From positions 186,001 to 250,000 of the forward strand of contig NZ_BSTJ01000010.1 of assembly GCF_030269445.1 (NCBI RefSeq): a stretch of 64,000 nt of DNA, read 5' to 3'. The stretch comes from Actinoallomurus iriomotensis (GTDB lineage Bacteria > Actinomycetota > Actinomycetes > Streptosporangiales > Streptosporangiaceae). The notes under the pieces were generated by a model that saw nothing but the letters and a program-made list of their open reading frames with translations, was not told where the DNA came from and made no database searches. Shown in pieces: positions 52,915 through 61,823 of the stretch (the first letter of the stretch is position 1; the number at the start of each line of letters is the position of its first letter). The translations under genes and the position numbers were made by a program.

Positions 52915-54336
52915 ATGAGAGCCCTTCTCGCCGCCGTCGCCGCGGTGGCCATCACCGGCTCGCTGACCGCGGCCGGCTCACCTCCGGACGACGATCTCTG
53001 GCTGGCCGACCACCTCGCCAGGACCACGTCCGGGAAGCAAGCCCTCGCCCACCTGCGAGCCTTCGAACGGATCGCCGACGAGAACGGCGGCCAGCGCGCG
53101 ACGGCGACGCCGGGATTCGCGGCGTCGGCGCGTTACGTCACCGAGCAGCTCACCACCGCCGGCTACCAGGTGAAGAGCCAGACGGTGCCCTATCGGCAGT
53201 TCGTGTTCGACGCCGAGTCCGGCCAGGAGATCGCTCCGCACGCTCGTACGATCCGAACGCTGATGATGGACGGTTCGCCGGTCACCCCCAAGGGCGGCTT
53301 AACGGCCCCCCTGGTCTTCGCGCCGGTCAAGGCCGACGGCACGAGCGGATGCACGGCCGCGGACTACGACGGGCTCCCGGTACAGGGTGCGATCGTGCTC
53401 GCCCCGCGCAGTTCCTGCGGGTACACCAACCAGCAGAAGGTCATCGCCGGGCTGGGAGGCCGCGCGATGCTGATGTACCTGCCGGTGCCGGACCCCGAGA
53501 ACATCTATCGGCTGCACGTCTTCACCCCTTCGGACTTCACGATCCCCTCGGCGACCATCTCGCCCGAGCAGGCCGGGCAACTGAGCACCGACGCCGCGCA
53601 GCACCCCATCACCTTCCACCTCGAGCTCCGCGGCCACGTCGCCGACAAGAAGACCGTCAACCTCTTCGCGGAGACGCGCGGCGGCTCCGCCGACCACATC
53701 GTGATGGCCGGCGCCCATCTGGACAGCGTGCCCGAGGGGCCGGGCATCGACGACAACGCGAGCAGCGTGGCCGCCCTGCTGGAGACGGCCAGGCGGCTCG
53801 CTCCGTTCCAGAACCGAGTACGCGACAAGGTGCGGTTCGCCTTCTGGGGAGCGGAAGAGCAGGTCGACGTCGGTTCCGACTACTACGTCGAGCACCTGTC
53901 GTCCGCCGAGAAGGCCGCGATCGACCTCTACGAGAACTTCGAGCTGATCGCCTCGCCGAACTTCGCCCGCTTCCTCATCGACGGCGACGTGCCGGAGGCA
54001 CCGGGATCAGCGACCGTCACGAAGGTCTTCGAGCAGTACTTCACCCGCGCCGGCCTGCCGTTCAAGACCGAACCGGTGACGGGCGTCGGCTCGGATCAGG
54101 CACCGTTCGTGACGGCCGGCATAGCGGTCGGCGGGATGGACATGGGCACGATCGGGCTGAAGACGCCTGAGGAGGCCGCGATGTTCGGCGGGCAGGCGGG
54201 ACAGCAGTACGACCACTGCTATCACCAGACGTGCGACCGGGTGGCGAACCTCAGCCTCCAGGCCCTGGACGAGAACGTGCCCGCGATCGCCTGGACCATC
54301 GGCCGCTTCGCCATGGACACCTCGGACGTGAGATAG
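52915..54336 (+). CDS. Secreted M28 family aminopeptidase
   Basis: 473 residues from ATG 52915 (CGAGGAG upstream). The signal peptide is RALLAAVAAVAITGSLTAA. A PA-domain insertion lies at about 110-220, and the M28 zinc site is VMAGAHLDSVPEGPGIDDNA plus FAFWGAEEQ (general base Glu). The closing ligand is in YDHCYHQTCDRVANLS. Extracellular peptidases of this type remove N-terminal residues. It could trim Met and Arg from the crosslinked pentapeptide to give a tripeptide, an inference from its place as the last cluster gene 13 bp after DUF5825. TTA codon at residue 129. Confidence 0.88.
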   Translation: MRALLAAVAAVAITGSLTAAGSPPDDDLWLADHLARTTSGKQALAHLRAFERIADENGGQRATATPGFAASARYVTEQLTTAGYQVKSQTVPYRQFVFDAESGQEIAPHARTIRTLMMDGSPVTPKGGLTAPLVFAPVKADGTSGCTAADYDGLPVQGAIVLAPRSSCGYTNQQKVIAGLGGRAMLMYLPVPDPENIYRLHVFTPSDFTIPSATISPEQAGQLSTDAAQHPITFHLELRGHVADKKTVNLFAETRGGSADHIVMAGAHLDSVPEGPGIDDNASSVAALLETARRLAPFQNRVRDKVRFAFWGAEEQVDVGSDYYVEHLSSAEKAAIDLYENFELIASPNFARFLIDGDVPEAPGSATVTKVFEQYFTRAGLPFKTEPVTGVGSDQAPFVTAGIAVGGMDMGTIGLKTPEEAAMFGGQAGQQYDHCYHQTCDRVANLSLQALDENVPAIAWTIGRFAMDTSDVR

Positions 54337-54387
54337 GCCCGGGCCGCTGACCCGGGGTGGCAAGGAGGTCAGGGTCGTCTCACTCGA

Positions 54388-55038
54388 TCAACGTGCCGTG
54401 AGGAGGACGAACTCGTTTCCTTCGGGATCCGCCAGGAGGTCGGCTTCCGGCGCCAGGTCGCCGCCGGGGGCGGCGACCTCCAGGAGCAGGCGGTTCCGGC
54501 CCGTCTTGGGGGCCGCGGGCGGCCCCATGACCACCCGGGGGCCTCGCACCGACGGCGAGCGGAGGCTGATCCCCCAGTCGCCCCGGTCCACGATCCGCCA
54601 TCCCAAAGCCGGAGCCCAGAACCGGCCCTGCGCGTCCGGATCGGCGGCGTCCAGGCAGATCGCGGCGAGCCGGCCCGCGGAGTCGTCCTCGGGCAGCACG
54701 CAGAACTCGTTGCCCTCCGGGTCGGCGAGCACCGTCCAGGGCACCGCGCCCTGCCCGATGTCGGCCCGGGACGCGCCCAGGGCGAGGACCCGTTCCACCT
54801 CCCGCGCCGGGTCGGGTCCACCGGCCAGGTCCAGGTGCAGCCGGTTCTTGCCCGCCTTCGGCCCGGTGGCCGGCACGAACCGCAGCCGTACGGCGGCGTC
54901 GCCCGTGCGGACCTCCGTCCGTTCACCGTCGGGGTGCTCCTCGACCGCCGTCCCGTTCAGGGCCTCGGCCCAGAAGCGGGCCAGGGCGCCCGGGTCCAGC
55001 GCTTCGAAGACGACCCCGACCAGCCCCGCCGGCATCAT
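54388..55038 (-). CDS. Tandem VOC domain protein (glyoxalase_6 type)
   Basis: 216 residues. Two consecutive VOC halves: GLVGVVFEALDPGALARFWA to TVLADPEGNEFCVL (1-107), and AAICLDAADPDAQGRFWAPA to LADPEGNEFVLL (about 115-213). Both repeat the NRLHLDLAGG/NRLLLEVAAP strand. The start ATG 55038 (GGGGAGG upstream) overlaps the dehydrogenase stop by four bases. No enzyme activity can be named. Members often bind small hydrophobic antibiotics or act as lyases. Confidence 0.83.
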   Translation of the reverse strand: MMPAGLVGVVFEALDPGALARFWAEALNGTAVEEHPDGERTEVRTGDAAVRLRFVPATGPKAGKNRLHLDLAGGPDPAREVERVLALGASRADIGQGAVPWTVLADPEGNEFCVLPEDDSAGRLAAICLDAADPDAQGRFWAPALGWRIVDRGDWGISLRSPSVRGPRVVMGPPAAPKTGRNRLLLEVAAPGGDLAPEADLLADPEGNEFVLLTAR

Positions 55039-56090
55039 CGCCTCCCCGGGGCCGTGGCGGCGGTCCGCAGGCGGCGCTCGATCAGCTCGCGTGCCGCCTG
55101 CGCGGGCGTCGTGCCCGTGGTCCGCGCCCGGGTCAGCAGGTCCGTGACGGTGTTCTCGATGGCCTGGACGCGGCCGAGGCCCTCGTCGGCGGTCCCGCGC
55201 TGGAGTTCGACCGTGACGGCGTAGGTGACGCCGCCCGCTCCGGCGATGTAGTCGGGGACCCAGATGATGCCGCGGCCGTGGAGCAGGTCGGCGACCTCGG
55301 GAGTGGCGAGTTGGTTGTTGGCGGGTCCGGCGATGGCGGCGCAGCGGAGCCGGGGGACGATCCGTTCGGTGAGCACGCCGCCGAGGGCCGCGGGCACCAG
55401 GAGGTCGACGTCGGCGGTCAGCGCCCGCTCCGGGTCGTCCCAGGCGGCACCGAGCTCGGCGCTCAGCGCCCGTTTGGCGGGGTCGATGTCGCTGAGCAGC
55501 AGGTCGGCTCCCTCGTCGGCGAGCATCCGGGCGAGCCGTTCGCCGACGCTGCCCACCCCGACCACGGCCACGCGACGGCCCGTGAGGTCCGGCGTGCCGT
55601 GAAGATGTCCGCTGACGGCCCGCAGAGCGGCCAGCGCCCCGGTCGCGGTGGGGCCGGAGGAGTCCCCGCTGCCGCCGCGCCCCAGCGGCCGGCCGAGCAC
55701 ATGGCCGGTGCGTTCCCCGATGACCGTCATGTCGTCGGGTGTCGTGCCGACGTCCGGGCCGGTCGCGTACCGGCCGTCCAGGGAGGCGGCGGCATCGGCC
55801 ACGTCGTGCAGCACGTCGCGGCGCAGGGACGGGGTGAGCGTGACCCCTCCGGGCAGGGCGACGACGGTCTTGCCGCCTCCGTTGTCGAGTCCGGCCGCCG
55901 CGCACTTGGCGGTCATGCCGGCGGACAGGCGCAGGGCGTCCGCGAGGCCGTCCCGCCAGTCGGCGTACTGGCGGACACGGCATCCTCCGACGGCCTGCCC
56001 GAGCGTGGACGAGTGCACGGCGACGATGATCGGCAGGCCCGACCGCCGCCCCGTACGGATCAGGACCTGTTCGTGCTCGAAGGTGGACAC
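55035..56090 (-). CDS. Leucine/valine dehydrogenase (Glu/Leu/Phe/Val DH family)
   Basis: 351 residues from GTG 56090, where AGGAGG precedes at good spacing. The substrate domain has the catalytic lysine in LDNGGGKTVVALPGG and SAGMTAKCAAAG. The NAD domain has the Rossmann motif RVAVVGVGSVGERLARMLAD and DLLLSDIDPAKR. PAALGGVLTERIVPRLRC and ANNQLATPEVADLL are typical of valine and leucine dehydrogenases. It oxidatively deaminates branched-chain amino acids to 2-oxo acids. It is divergent to an Lrp-type regulator, the expected control. Confidence 0.9.
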   Translation of the reverse strand: MSTFEHEQVLIRTGRRSGLPIIVAVHSSTLGQAVGGCRVRQYADWRDGLADALRLSAGMTAKCAAAGLDNGGGKTVVALPGGVTLTPSLRRDVLHDVADAAASLDGRYATGPDVGTTPDDMTVIGERTGHVLGRPLGRGGSGDSSGPTATGALAALRAVSGHLHGTPDLTGRRVAVVGVGSVGERLARMLADEGADLLLSDIDPAKRALSAELGAAWDDPERALTADVDLLVPAALGGVLTERIVPRLRCAAIAGPANNQLATPEVADLLHGRGIIWVPDYIAGAGGVTYAVTVELQRGTADEGLGRVQAIENTVTDLLTRARTTGTTPAQAARELIERRLRTAATAPGRR

Positions 56091-56202
56091 GCCACCGGAC
56101 CTCCTGTCGTGCGAACGGTGATACCGCTCAAGGGTCGGCCATCTGGATGGCCGAAGACCAGTGAACCGTACAGATGAGCGGAGATCTGGCAGGATCCCGG
56201 CT

Positions 56203-56667
56203 GTGGACGAACTTGATTCGGAGATCATCCGGCTTCTCCAGACAGATGCGCGGCAGTCCAACCGCGAACTGGCCCGCCGGCTCGGCGTCGCGCCCTCGAC
56301 CTGCCTCGAACGCGTCCGGGCGCTCAGCCGACGCGGCGTCATACGCGGCTACCACGCCGAGATCGACCCCGCCGCGCTCAACCGCGGCGTGCAGGCCATG
56401 GTCTCGGTCCAGGCGCGTCCCCTCAGCCGTGCCGTCATCGACGCCTTCAAGGACTCCGCGAGCGCCATGCCGGAAGTGCTCAGCGTCTTCGTGCTGGGCG
56501 GCGGTGACGACTTCCTCCTCCACGTCGCCGTGCAGGACCTCGACCACCTGCACGCCTTCCTGCTCGACCGGCTGAGCAAGCGCCGGGAGATCGTGGGCTT
56601 CCGCACGTCGGTCATCTTCCAGCAGGTGCACAACGCCGTTCCGGTCCGGCTGCCGGACCCGGTCTGA
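56203..56667 (+). CDS. Lrp/AsnC family transcriptional regulator
   Basis: 154 residues from GTG 56203; an in-frame GTG at 56161 is less likely. The helix-turn-helix is LDSEIIRLLQTDARQSNREL then ARRLGVAPSTCLERVRALSR. The RAM effector domain follows (AMVSVQARPLSRAVIDAF, VLSVFVLGGGDDFLLHVAVQ). Such proteins sense amino acids as octamers. Divergent from the Leu/Val dehydrogenase gene with 112 bp between them, it most likely controls that gene and the ammonia-lyase gene 29 bp downstream. Confidence 0.9.
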   Translation: MDELDSEIIRLLQTDARQSNRELARRLGVAPSTCLERVRALSRRGVIRGYHAEIDPAALNRGVQAMVSVQARPLSRAVIDAFKDSASAMPEVLSVFVLGGGDDFLLHVAVQDLDHLHAFLLDRLSKRREIVGFRTSVIFQQVHNAVPVRLPDPV

Positions 56668-56696
56668 TCCCGCACGACGTCGACGGAGGTGCTCCC

Positions 56697-57824
56697 ATGC
56701 CGCACAGAGTCTCCATGAACGCCGGCTGGGCCGGACGCGAGATGGGCGGCCCGGCGCCGCACGCCGCCGAGGTCGAGGCCTTCCACCACTCGCTGCCGGG
56801 GTTCCGGCCCACACCGCTGGTCGAGGTGCCCCGGCTGGCCGCCGGCCTGGGAGTCCGGCGGCTCTTCGTCAAGCACGAGTGTGAGCGGCTCGGCCTGCCG
56901 TCGTTCAAGGTCGTCGGCGCGGCGTGGGCGGTGCACCGCGCGATCGCGGACCGGCTGGGCGTGGTCGTGCCGCCGCGGTTCGACGCGACCCTGGCCGCGG
57001 CCCGGTCGCTGCCTCCCGGCACGGCGCTCACCACCGCGACCGACGGCAACCACGGGCGGGCCCTCGCGCACCTGGCGCGCCTGTTCGGGCTCGGCTGCCG
57101 CGTCCTCGTCCCGCGCGGGCTGTCGGACGAGCGGATCGCCGCGATCGAGGGCGAGGGGGCGGAGGTCGAGGTCGTCGACGATTCCTACGACGACGCCGTC
57201 CGCCGGTGCGCGGCCGACGCGCGCGACCACGCGGACCGCCTGCTCGTCTCCGACACCTCCTGGCCCGGGTACGAGACGATCCCCGCGGCCGTCGCGGAGG
57301 GGTACGGCACGATCTTCCGTGAGGCACGCGAGCAGCTCGCGGAGGCGACGGGTGGTGCGGCCGGCTTCACGCTGGCGGTGGTGCCCGCGGGCGTGGGCTC
57401 GTTCGCCTCGGCCGCCGTGCGGAGCCTGGCCGCCGACGGCTGTGCCGTCGTCACCGCCGAACCCCTGGCCGCCGACTGCGTCCGGCGGTCGATCGCCGCG
57501 GGACGGCCGGTCACCGTGCCGGGTCCGCACGAGTCCATCATGGCGGGGCTGAACTGCGGTGAGGTGTCGCACGTCGCGTGGCCGGTGCTGCGGCGCGGCC
57601 TGCGCGCCGCCGTCGCGGTCTCCGACGACGAGGTGAGAGACGCGATGCGGGGCCTGGCCGCCGAGGGCATCGCGTCGAGCGAGAGCGGTGCGGCGGGCCT
57701 CGCGGGCCTGGCCGTACTCCTGCGGGAGGGGACGTTCTCGCACGCCGGCGACGGCACGGCCCTGGTGGTCGACACGGAGGGCGTCACGGACCTCGACGCC
57801 TACCGCGCCGTCGTCGATGGGTGA
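56697..57824 (+). CDS. PLP-dependent ammonia-lyase, diaminopropionate ammonia-lyase-like
   Basis: 375 residues from ATG 56697 (GGAGG upstream). PLP lysine in the motif LGLPSFKVVGAAWAVHRAI, asparagine loop TATDGNHGRALAHLARLFGL, and the phosphate-binding glycine loop VVPAGVGSFASAAVRSLA. SWPGYETIPAAVAEGYGTIF and SIMAGLNCGEVSHVAWPVL are DAL-specific. It would deaminate 2,3-diaminopropionate to pyruvate and two ammonia; threonine dehydratase-like activity is possible. It follows the Lrp regulator, so the locus is for amino-acid breakdown. Confidence 0.87.
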   Translation: MPHRVSMNAGWAGREMGGPAPHAAEVEAFHHSLPGFRPTPLVEVPRLAAGLGVRRLFVKHECERLGLPSFKVVGAAWAVHRAIADRLGVVVPPRFDATLAAARSLPPGTALTTATDGNHGRALAHLARLFGLGCRVLVPRGLSDERIAAIEGEGAEVEVVDDSYDDAVRRCAADARDHADRLLVSDTSWPGYETIPAAVAEGYGTIFREAREQLAEATGGAAGFTLAVVPAGVGSFASAAVRSLAADGCAVVTAEPLAADCVRRSIAAGRPVTVPGPHESIMAGLNCGEVSHVAWPVLRRGLRAAVAVSDDEVRDAMRGLAAEGIASSESGAAGLAGLAVLLREGTFSHAGDGTALVVDTEGVTDLDAYRAVVDG

Positions 57825-57883
57825 GACCTGCTCCGCCGACGTCGCCGGCCGTTCCGGCCGAGTCAGGGACGCGTCGCCTCGCC

Positions 57884-57989
57884 GGGTCAGGAGCGGCGCA
57901 GGCGTCGCCGTTCGTCGACGCGGTCGTGCGGGGTGATGTCGGTGGTGGGGTCGGTGGCGTCGGTCTGGTGGACGGTGCCGGGCTGCCGT
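57884..57989. repeat. 106-bp tandem duplication of the 3' end of the PfkB-like gene
   Basis: 57884-57989 repeats 57990-58095 with roughly ten mismatches. The intact copy is the last 34 codons plus stop of the kinase gene; the second copy also ends in the same RLRRS-stop on the minus strand. It lies in the 168-bp gap between the convergent ammonia-lyase and kinase genes, where no other feature was seen. Confidence 0.9.
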
Positions 57990-57992
57990 GGG

Positions 57993-58934
57993 TCAGGAGC
58001 GGCGCAGGCGTCGCCGTTCGTCGACGCGGTCGTGCAGGGTGACGTCGGCGGTGGGGTCGGTGCCGTCGGCCTGCAGCACGGTGCCCGGCTGCCGTACGGC
58101 GGCCGCCGACCAGCCGAGTGCCGTCCGCAGTGCCTCGGGGCCGCGGGCGCCGGCGGCCAGGAAGCCGGCCAGCAGCGCGTCCCCGGCGCCCACGGTGCTG
58201 CGCGGATCGGCGACGTACGCCTCGCCGTGCACGACCCCGTTCTCCTCGACGAGCACGGCGCCGTCCGGGCCGAGGCTGGCCAGCACGGCCCCCGCGCCCA
58301 GTTCGCGGAGGCGCCGGGCGGCGGTCAGCGCGTCCCCGAGGGTCTCGATGGCGTGGCCGGCCGCTTCGGCGAGTTCGTCGGCGTTCGGCTTGATGAGGTC
58401 GGGGCCGGCGGGCAGCGCCGCGGCGAGCGGCGCCCCGGAACTGTCCACCGCGATGCGCGCCGGCGTGTGACGGGCCGCGCCGACCAGTTCGGCGTAGAAG
58501 CCGGATCCGGCGCCGACCGGCAGGCTGCCGCATCCGACGAGCCACTCCGCCCGCTCGCCGGCGCTGATCGCCGCCTCGACCAGTGCCTTCAGCTCCGTCT
58601 CGGTCAGGTGGGGGCCGGGCTCGTTCACCTTGGTGACCGTGCCGTCGGGCTCCAGGACACTGATGTTGCTGCGTACTTCGCCACCGATCGGAACGGCCAC
58701 GTACTCCAGGCCCCGTGCGCGCAGCATCGTCTCCAGGCGGGCGCCCTCGGCCCCGCCGACGGGGACCACCGCGCGGCTCGCGTACCCGTGGGCGCTCAGC
58801 GCCAGCGCCACGTTGACGCCCTTGCCGCTCGGCTCGCTCCAGCTGCTGCTCGCGCGCAGGACCTCGCCGTGGGCCAGGCGGCCCACGGCGAGTGTCCGGT
58901 CGACACTCGGGTTGGGGGTGACTGTCACGATCAT
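57993..58934 (-). CDS. PfkB-family sugar kinase, 1-phosphofructokinase type
   Basis: 313 residues. The N-terminal TVTPNPSVDRTLAVGRL and GKGVNVALALSAHGY are those of the FruK/LacC group (hexose-1- or -6-phosphate kinases). The anion hole and catalytic Asp are in RSTVGAGDALLAGFLAAGAR. DLIKPNADELAEAAG is the nucleotide-proximal motif. It overlaps the DeoR gene by ATGA and ends the ribose-type ABC operon. With the FGGY kinase of the same operon it could make a sugar bisphosphate for an aldolase. Its 3' end is duplicated downstream. Confidence 0.9.
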   Translation of the reverse strand: MIVTVTPNPSVDRTLAVGRLAHGEVLRASSSWSEPSGKGVNVALALSAHGYASRAVVPVGGAEGARLETMLRARGLEYVAVPIGGEVRSNISVLEPDGTVTKVNEPGPHLTETELKALVEAAISAGERAEWLVGCGSLPVGAGSGFYAELVGAARHTPARIAVDSSGAPLAAALPAGPDLIKPNADELAEAAGHAIETLGDALTAARRLRELGAGAVLASLGPDGAVLVEENGVVHGEAYVADPRSTVGAGDALLAGFLAAGARGPEALRTALGWSAAAVRQPGTVLQADGTDPTADVTLHDRVDERRRLRRS

Positions 58935-59728
58935 GCGCGTTTCACTTCTACTCCCACGTCCTCGAACCGGCGGACGTCCGCGTCGGACAGGCCGGTGTCG
59001 GTGATCAGAAGGTCGATCTCGGAAAGGTCGCCGTACTTGTAGAGGCTGATGTGCCCGGCCTTGCTGTGGTCGGCGAGCAGCACCCGGCGGCGGGCCGCGC
59101 CGAGCATGAGGCGCTTCACCGTCGCCTCGGACTCGTCCGGCGTGCGCAGGCCGTCCTCCACGGTGAACCCGTTGGTGCCGAGGAAGGCGACGTCCACCCG
59201 GATCTCCGACAGCGCGCGCACGGCCCAGTTGTCGACCTCGGCGAACGTCCGGCTCCGCACCCGGCCGCCCAGCGTGTGCACGGTGAGCCGCGGACGCGTC
59301 GCCAGCGTCATGGCGATCGTGAGGGCGCTGGTGAACACGGACAGGTCGCGGTCGCCGGGCATCAGCTCGGCGAGGCAGGCCGTCGTCGACCCGGCGTCGA
59401 TGAGCACCGCGCCCTCGCCCGGTACCTCGGCCAGCGCCGCGCGTGCGATCCTGCGCTTCTCCTCCGTGTACTCGGTGCGCGCCGCGACCGCCGGTTCGAA
59501 GGACAGGTCCTCCACGGCCACCGCACCGCCGTGCACGCGGTGCAGCAGGCCCTGGCGTTCCAGCTCGCTGAGGTCCTTGCGGATCGTCTCCGTCGACACG
59601 GAGAGCCGATCCGCCATGTCCGTGACGTCGATGCGTCCCGCGCTGCGCAGCGTCTGCAGCAGGATCTGCTGGCGCTGCGCGGCGTACGGCGGGCGGCCGG
59701 GTCGGCGTTCGCCGGTCGATGCCACCAT
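58931..59728 (-). CDS. DeoR/GlpR family transcriptional regulator
   Basis: 265 residues from ATG 59728, behind GGAGGG; an in-frame upstream start lacks support. Helix-turn-helix: QRQQILLQTLRSAGRIDVTD and LSVSTETIRKDLSELERQGL. Effector domain: GAVLIDAGSTTACLAELMPG, VFTSALTIAMTLA, VDVAFLGTNGFTVEDGLRTP and RVLLADHSKAGHISL. It likely represses its own operon (kinase, ABC transporter, PfkB) until a sugar phosphate binds. It lies between the binding protein and pfkB genes, so it is co-transcribed with what it controls. Confidence 0.9.
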   Translation of the reverse strand: MVASTGERRPGRPPYAAQRQQILLQTLRSAGRIDVTDMADRLSVSTETIRKDLSELERQGLLHRVHGGAVAVEDLSFEPAVAARTEYTEEKRRIARAALAEVPGEGAVLIDAGSTTACLAELMPGDRDLSVFTSALTIAMTLATRPRLTVHTLGGRVRSRTFAEVDNWAVRALSEIRVDVAFLGTNGFTVEDGLRTPDESEATVKRLMLGAARRRVLLADHSKAGHISLYKYGDLSEIDLLITDTGLSDADVRRFEDVGVEVKRA

Positions 59729-59779
59729 CAGTCCCTCCTTCATGGCAGGCGGGCCGCGGTGGGCGGCCCGTGCCACCCG

Positions 59780-60760
59780 CTAGCAGGACGTCTTGTAGGC
59801 GGCCTGTCCGCCTGCCGGCTTCGACAGGTCATCCTGGGTGATCGTGGTGGTCGTTGTCCCGATTTTGGGGTTGGGCTTCTTCCCGGTCAGCGACGCGACG
59901 AGCTGGTCGACCGCCTGGGTGCCGATCTGGTACGGCTGCTGGGCCACGAGCGCCTGGACGTCACCGCGCTTGAGCTGCTGCATCTGCACCGGTCCGGCGT
60001 CGAAGCCGACCGTCTTGACGGCGCCCTGCTTGCCCGCGTTGCGCAGACCCGTGGCCGCGCCCTCGGCGGCGAACTGGTTGGTGGCGAACACGCCCTTCAG
60101 GTCGGGGTTGGCCGACAGGGTGGCGGAGATGATCGAGGCGGCCTTGGCCGGGCTGTTGTCGTTGACCTGCGCGCCGAGGTACTTGATACCGGAGTACTTC
60201 TTGATCTCCTGCTCGAAGCCGTGCTGCCGGTCGTCCGAGGTGGAGGCGCCCGCCTTGAACGCGATCACCAGCACCTTGCCCTGCTGGCCGATGAGCTTGG
60301 CCAGAGCGTCCGCCGCCGAGGCGCCGGCCGCGACGTTGTCGGTCGAGACGCTGGAGGAGGCGATGCCGTCCTTGGACAGCGTGGTGTCGACCAGGCCGAT
60401 CTTGATGCCGGCCTGCTTGGCCTGGAGCAGCGGCGGCACCATCGCCTTGGCGTCGGTCGGGGCGATCAGGATCCCGGCCGGCTTCTTGGCGACGACCGCG
60501 TTGACGATCGGGGTCTGCAGCGACGCGTCGAACTGCTGCGGCGCCTGCATGTCGACCTTCATGCCGTTCTTGGCCGCCTCGGCCTGGATGCCGCACTGCA
60601 TGGTGATGTAGAAGCTGTCGCCGGAGACACCGGGGACGAACGAGATCGTCTTCCCCTTGACGTCGCCGGTCGACCCGCCGCCTCCGCTGTTGCCGCTGCT
60701 GCACGCGGCCAGCCCGAGGGCGAGCGCGGCCGCCACTCCGAGCACCTTCGTGGTGTACAT
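59780..60760 (-). CDS. Ribose-type ABC sugar-binding lipoprotein
   Basis: 326 residues. Lipoprotein signal MYTTKVLGVAAALALGLAAC with the lipobox LAAC followed by a Ser/Gly linker. The type I periplasmic-binding fold has ISFVPGVSGDSFYITMQCGI, GILIAPTDAKAMVPPLLQAK, KIGLVDTTL, VFATNQFAAEGAATGL and VKTVGFDAGPVQMQQLKRGD. It would bind a monosaccharide, perhaps a ketose or pentose. It is the third component after the ATPase and permease in the minus-strand operon. Confidence 0.92.
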   Translation of the reverse strand: MYTTKVLGVAAALALGLAACSSGNSGGGGSTGDVKGKTISFVPGVSGDSFYITMQCGIQAEAAKNGMKVDMQAPQQFDASLQTPIVNAVVAKKPAGILIAPTDAKAMVPPLLQAKQAGIKIGLVDTTLSKDGIASSSVSTDNVAAGASAADALAKLIGQQGKVLVIAFKAGASTSDDRQHGFEQEIKKYSGIKYLGAQVNDNSPAKAASIISATLSANPDLKGVFATNQFAAEGAATGLRNAGKQGAVKTVGFDAGPVQMQQLKRGDVQALVAQQPYQIGTQAVDQLVASLTGKKPNPKIGTTTTTITQDDLSKPAGGQAAYKTSC

Positions 60761-60794
60761 CGATCCTCCGTAAGGTTCCGAATGAAAGAGCTGC

Positions 60795-61823
60795 CTAGGG
60801 GCGTTGTCGGGCGGCGCGGCGCATCTGGTCGAGGTAGACGGCGGCGATGAGGACGACGCCGACCGCGACCTGCTGCCAGAACGCCTGGACGCCGAGGACG
60901 ACGAACCCGTTCTGCAGCACGGTGGGGATGAAGACGCCGATGACCGTGCCGATCATGGTTCCGCGGCCGCCGAACAGGCTCGTGCCGCCGATGACCACGG
61001 CCGCGATGGTGGACAGGTTGTCGGTCGCGTGACCGCCGAGGGTGGTGGTGGCGAACCGCGCCAGCGACATGTACCCGGCCAGCCCGGCCAGCGTCCCGGC
61101 CACCGCGTACACCTTGATCAGATGGCGGGCGGAGGCGACGCCGGTGCGGCGCAGCGCCTCGGCGTTGGAGCCGGCCGCGTACGTGTAGCGGCCGAACCTC
61201 GTCTGCGACAGGATGACGCCGCCGACGACGGCCACGGCCAGGGCGATGACGACCAGCCACGGCACACCGGCCACCTTGCCGGAGCCGACGCTGAGGACCA
61301 GGTTGAACGGCACGTCGCGGACGTCGACGCCGCCCGTGAGCAGCAGCGCGGCGCCCTGCGAGGCGCCCATGGTGCCGAGCGTGACGATGAGCGCGGGGAT
61401 GCGCGCCTTGGCGACCAGCACTCCGTTGATCAGGCCCCACGCCAGGCCGGCCACCAGCCCGGCGGCCAGGCCCAGGAGCAGCACGCCGACCGACTGGCCC
61501 CCGAGCGCCACCATGATCTTGGCGGAGATGACGCCCGCGAACACCAGCACGCCGCTCACGGACAGGTCGATCCCGGCGGTGAGGATGACGTACGTGCCGC
61601 CGACCGCGAGGACGAGCAGCACCGACGCGTCCGAGGCGATGTTGACGATGTTCGCCGTGGTCGGGAACGCGTGCGGGCGCAGGATCGAGAAGACCACGCA
61701 CAGGATCACCAGCGCGCCGAAGATGCGCACGGTCTCCCCGCGGCGCACCCGGTCGCCGAGGGAACGCCAGGCCGACGCCGGCGCCGGTCCCTGCGTCGTG
61801 GTGCTGGAGTCGACGGTCGTCAT
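60795..61823 (-). CDS. Ribose-type ABC sugar permease
   Basis: 342 residues from ATG 61823, in overlap with the ATPase stop (ATGA). About nine or ten hydrophobic segments. The family signature is VLAVGGTYVILTAGIDLSVS with the segments PALIVTLGTMGASQGAALLL and AAGSNAEALRRTGV (ATPase contact). GGTSLFGGRGTMIGTVIGVF is typical of RbsC/XylH. A homodimer is expected. Confidence 0.93.
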   Translation of the reverse strand: MTTVDSSTTTQGPAPASAWRSLGDRVRRGETVRIFGALVILCVVFSILRPHAFPTTANIVNIASDASVLLVLAVGGTYVILTAGIDLSVSGVLVFAGVISAKIMVALGGQSVGVLLLGLAAGLVAGLAWGLINGVLVAKARIPALIVTLGTMGASQGAALLLTGGVDVRDVPFNLVLSVGSGKVAGVPWLVVIALAVAVVGGVILSQTRFGRYTYAAGSNAEALRRTGVASARHLIKVYAVAGTLAGLAGYMSLARFATTTLGGHATDNLSTIAAVVIGGTSLFGGRGTMIGTVIGVFIPTVLQNGFVVLGVQAFWQQVAVGVVLIAAVYLDQMRRAARQRP

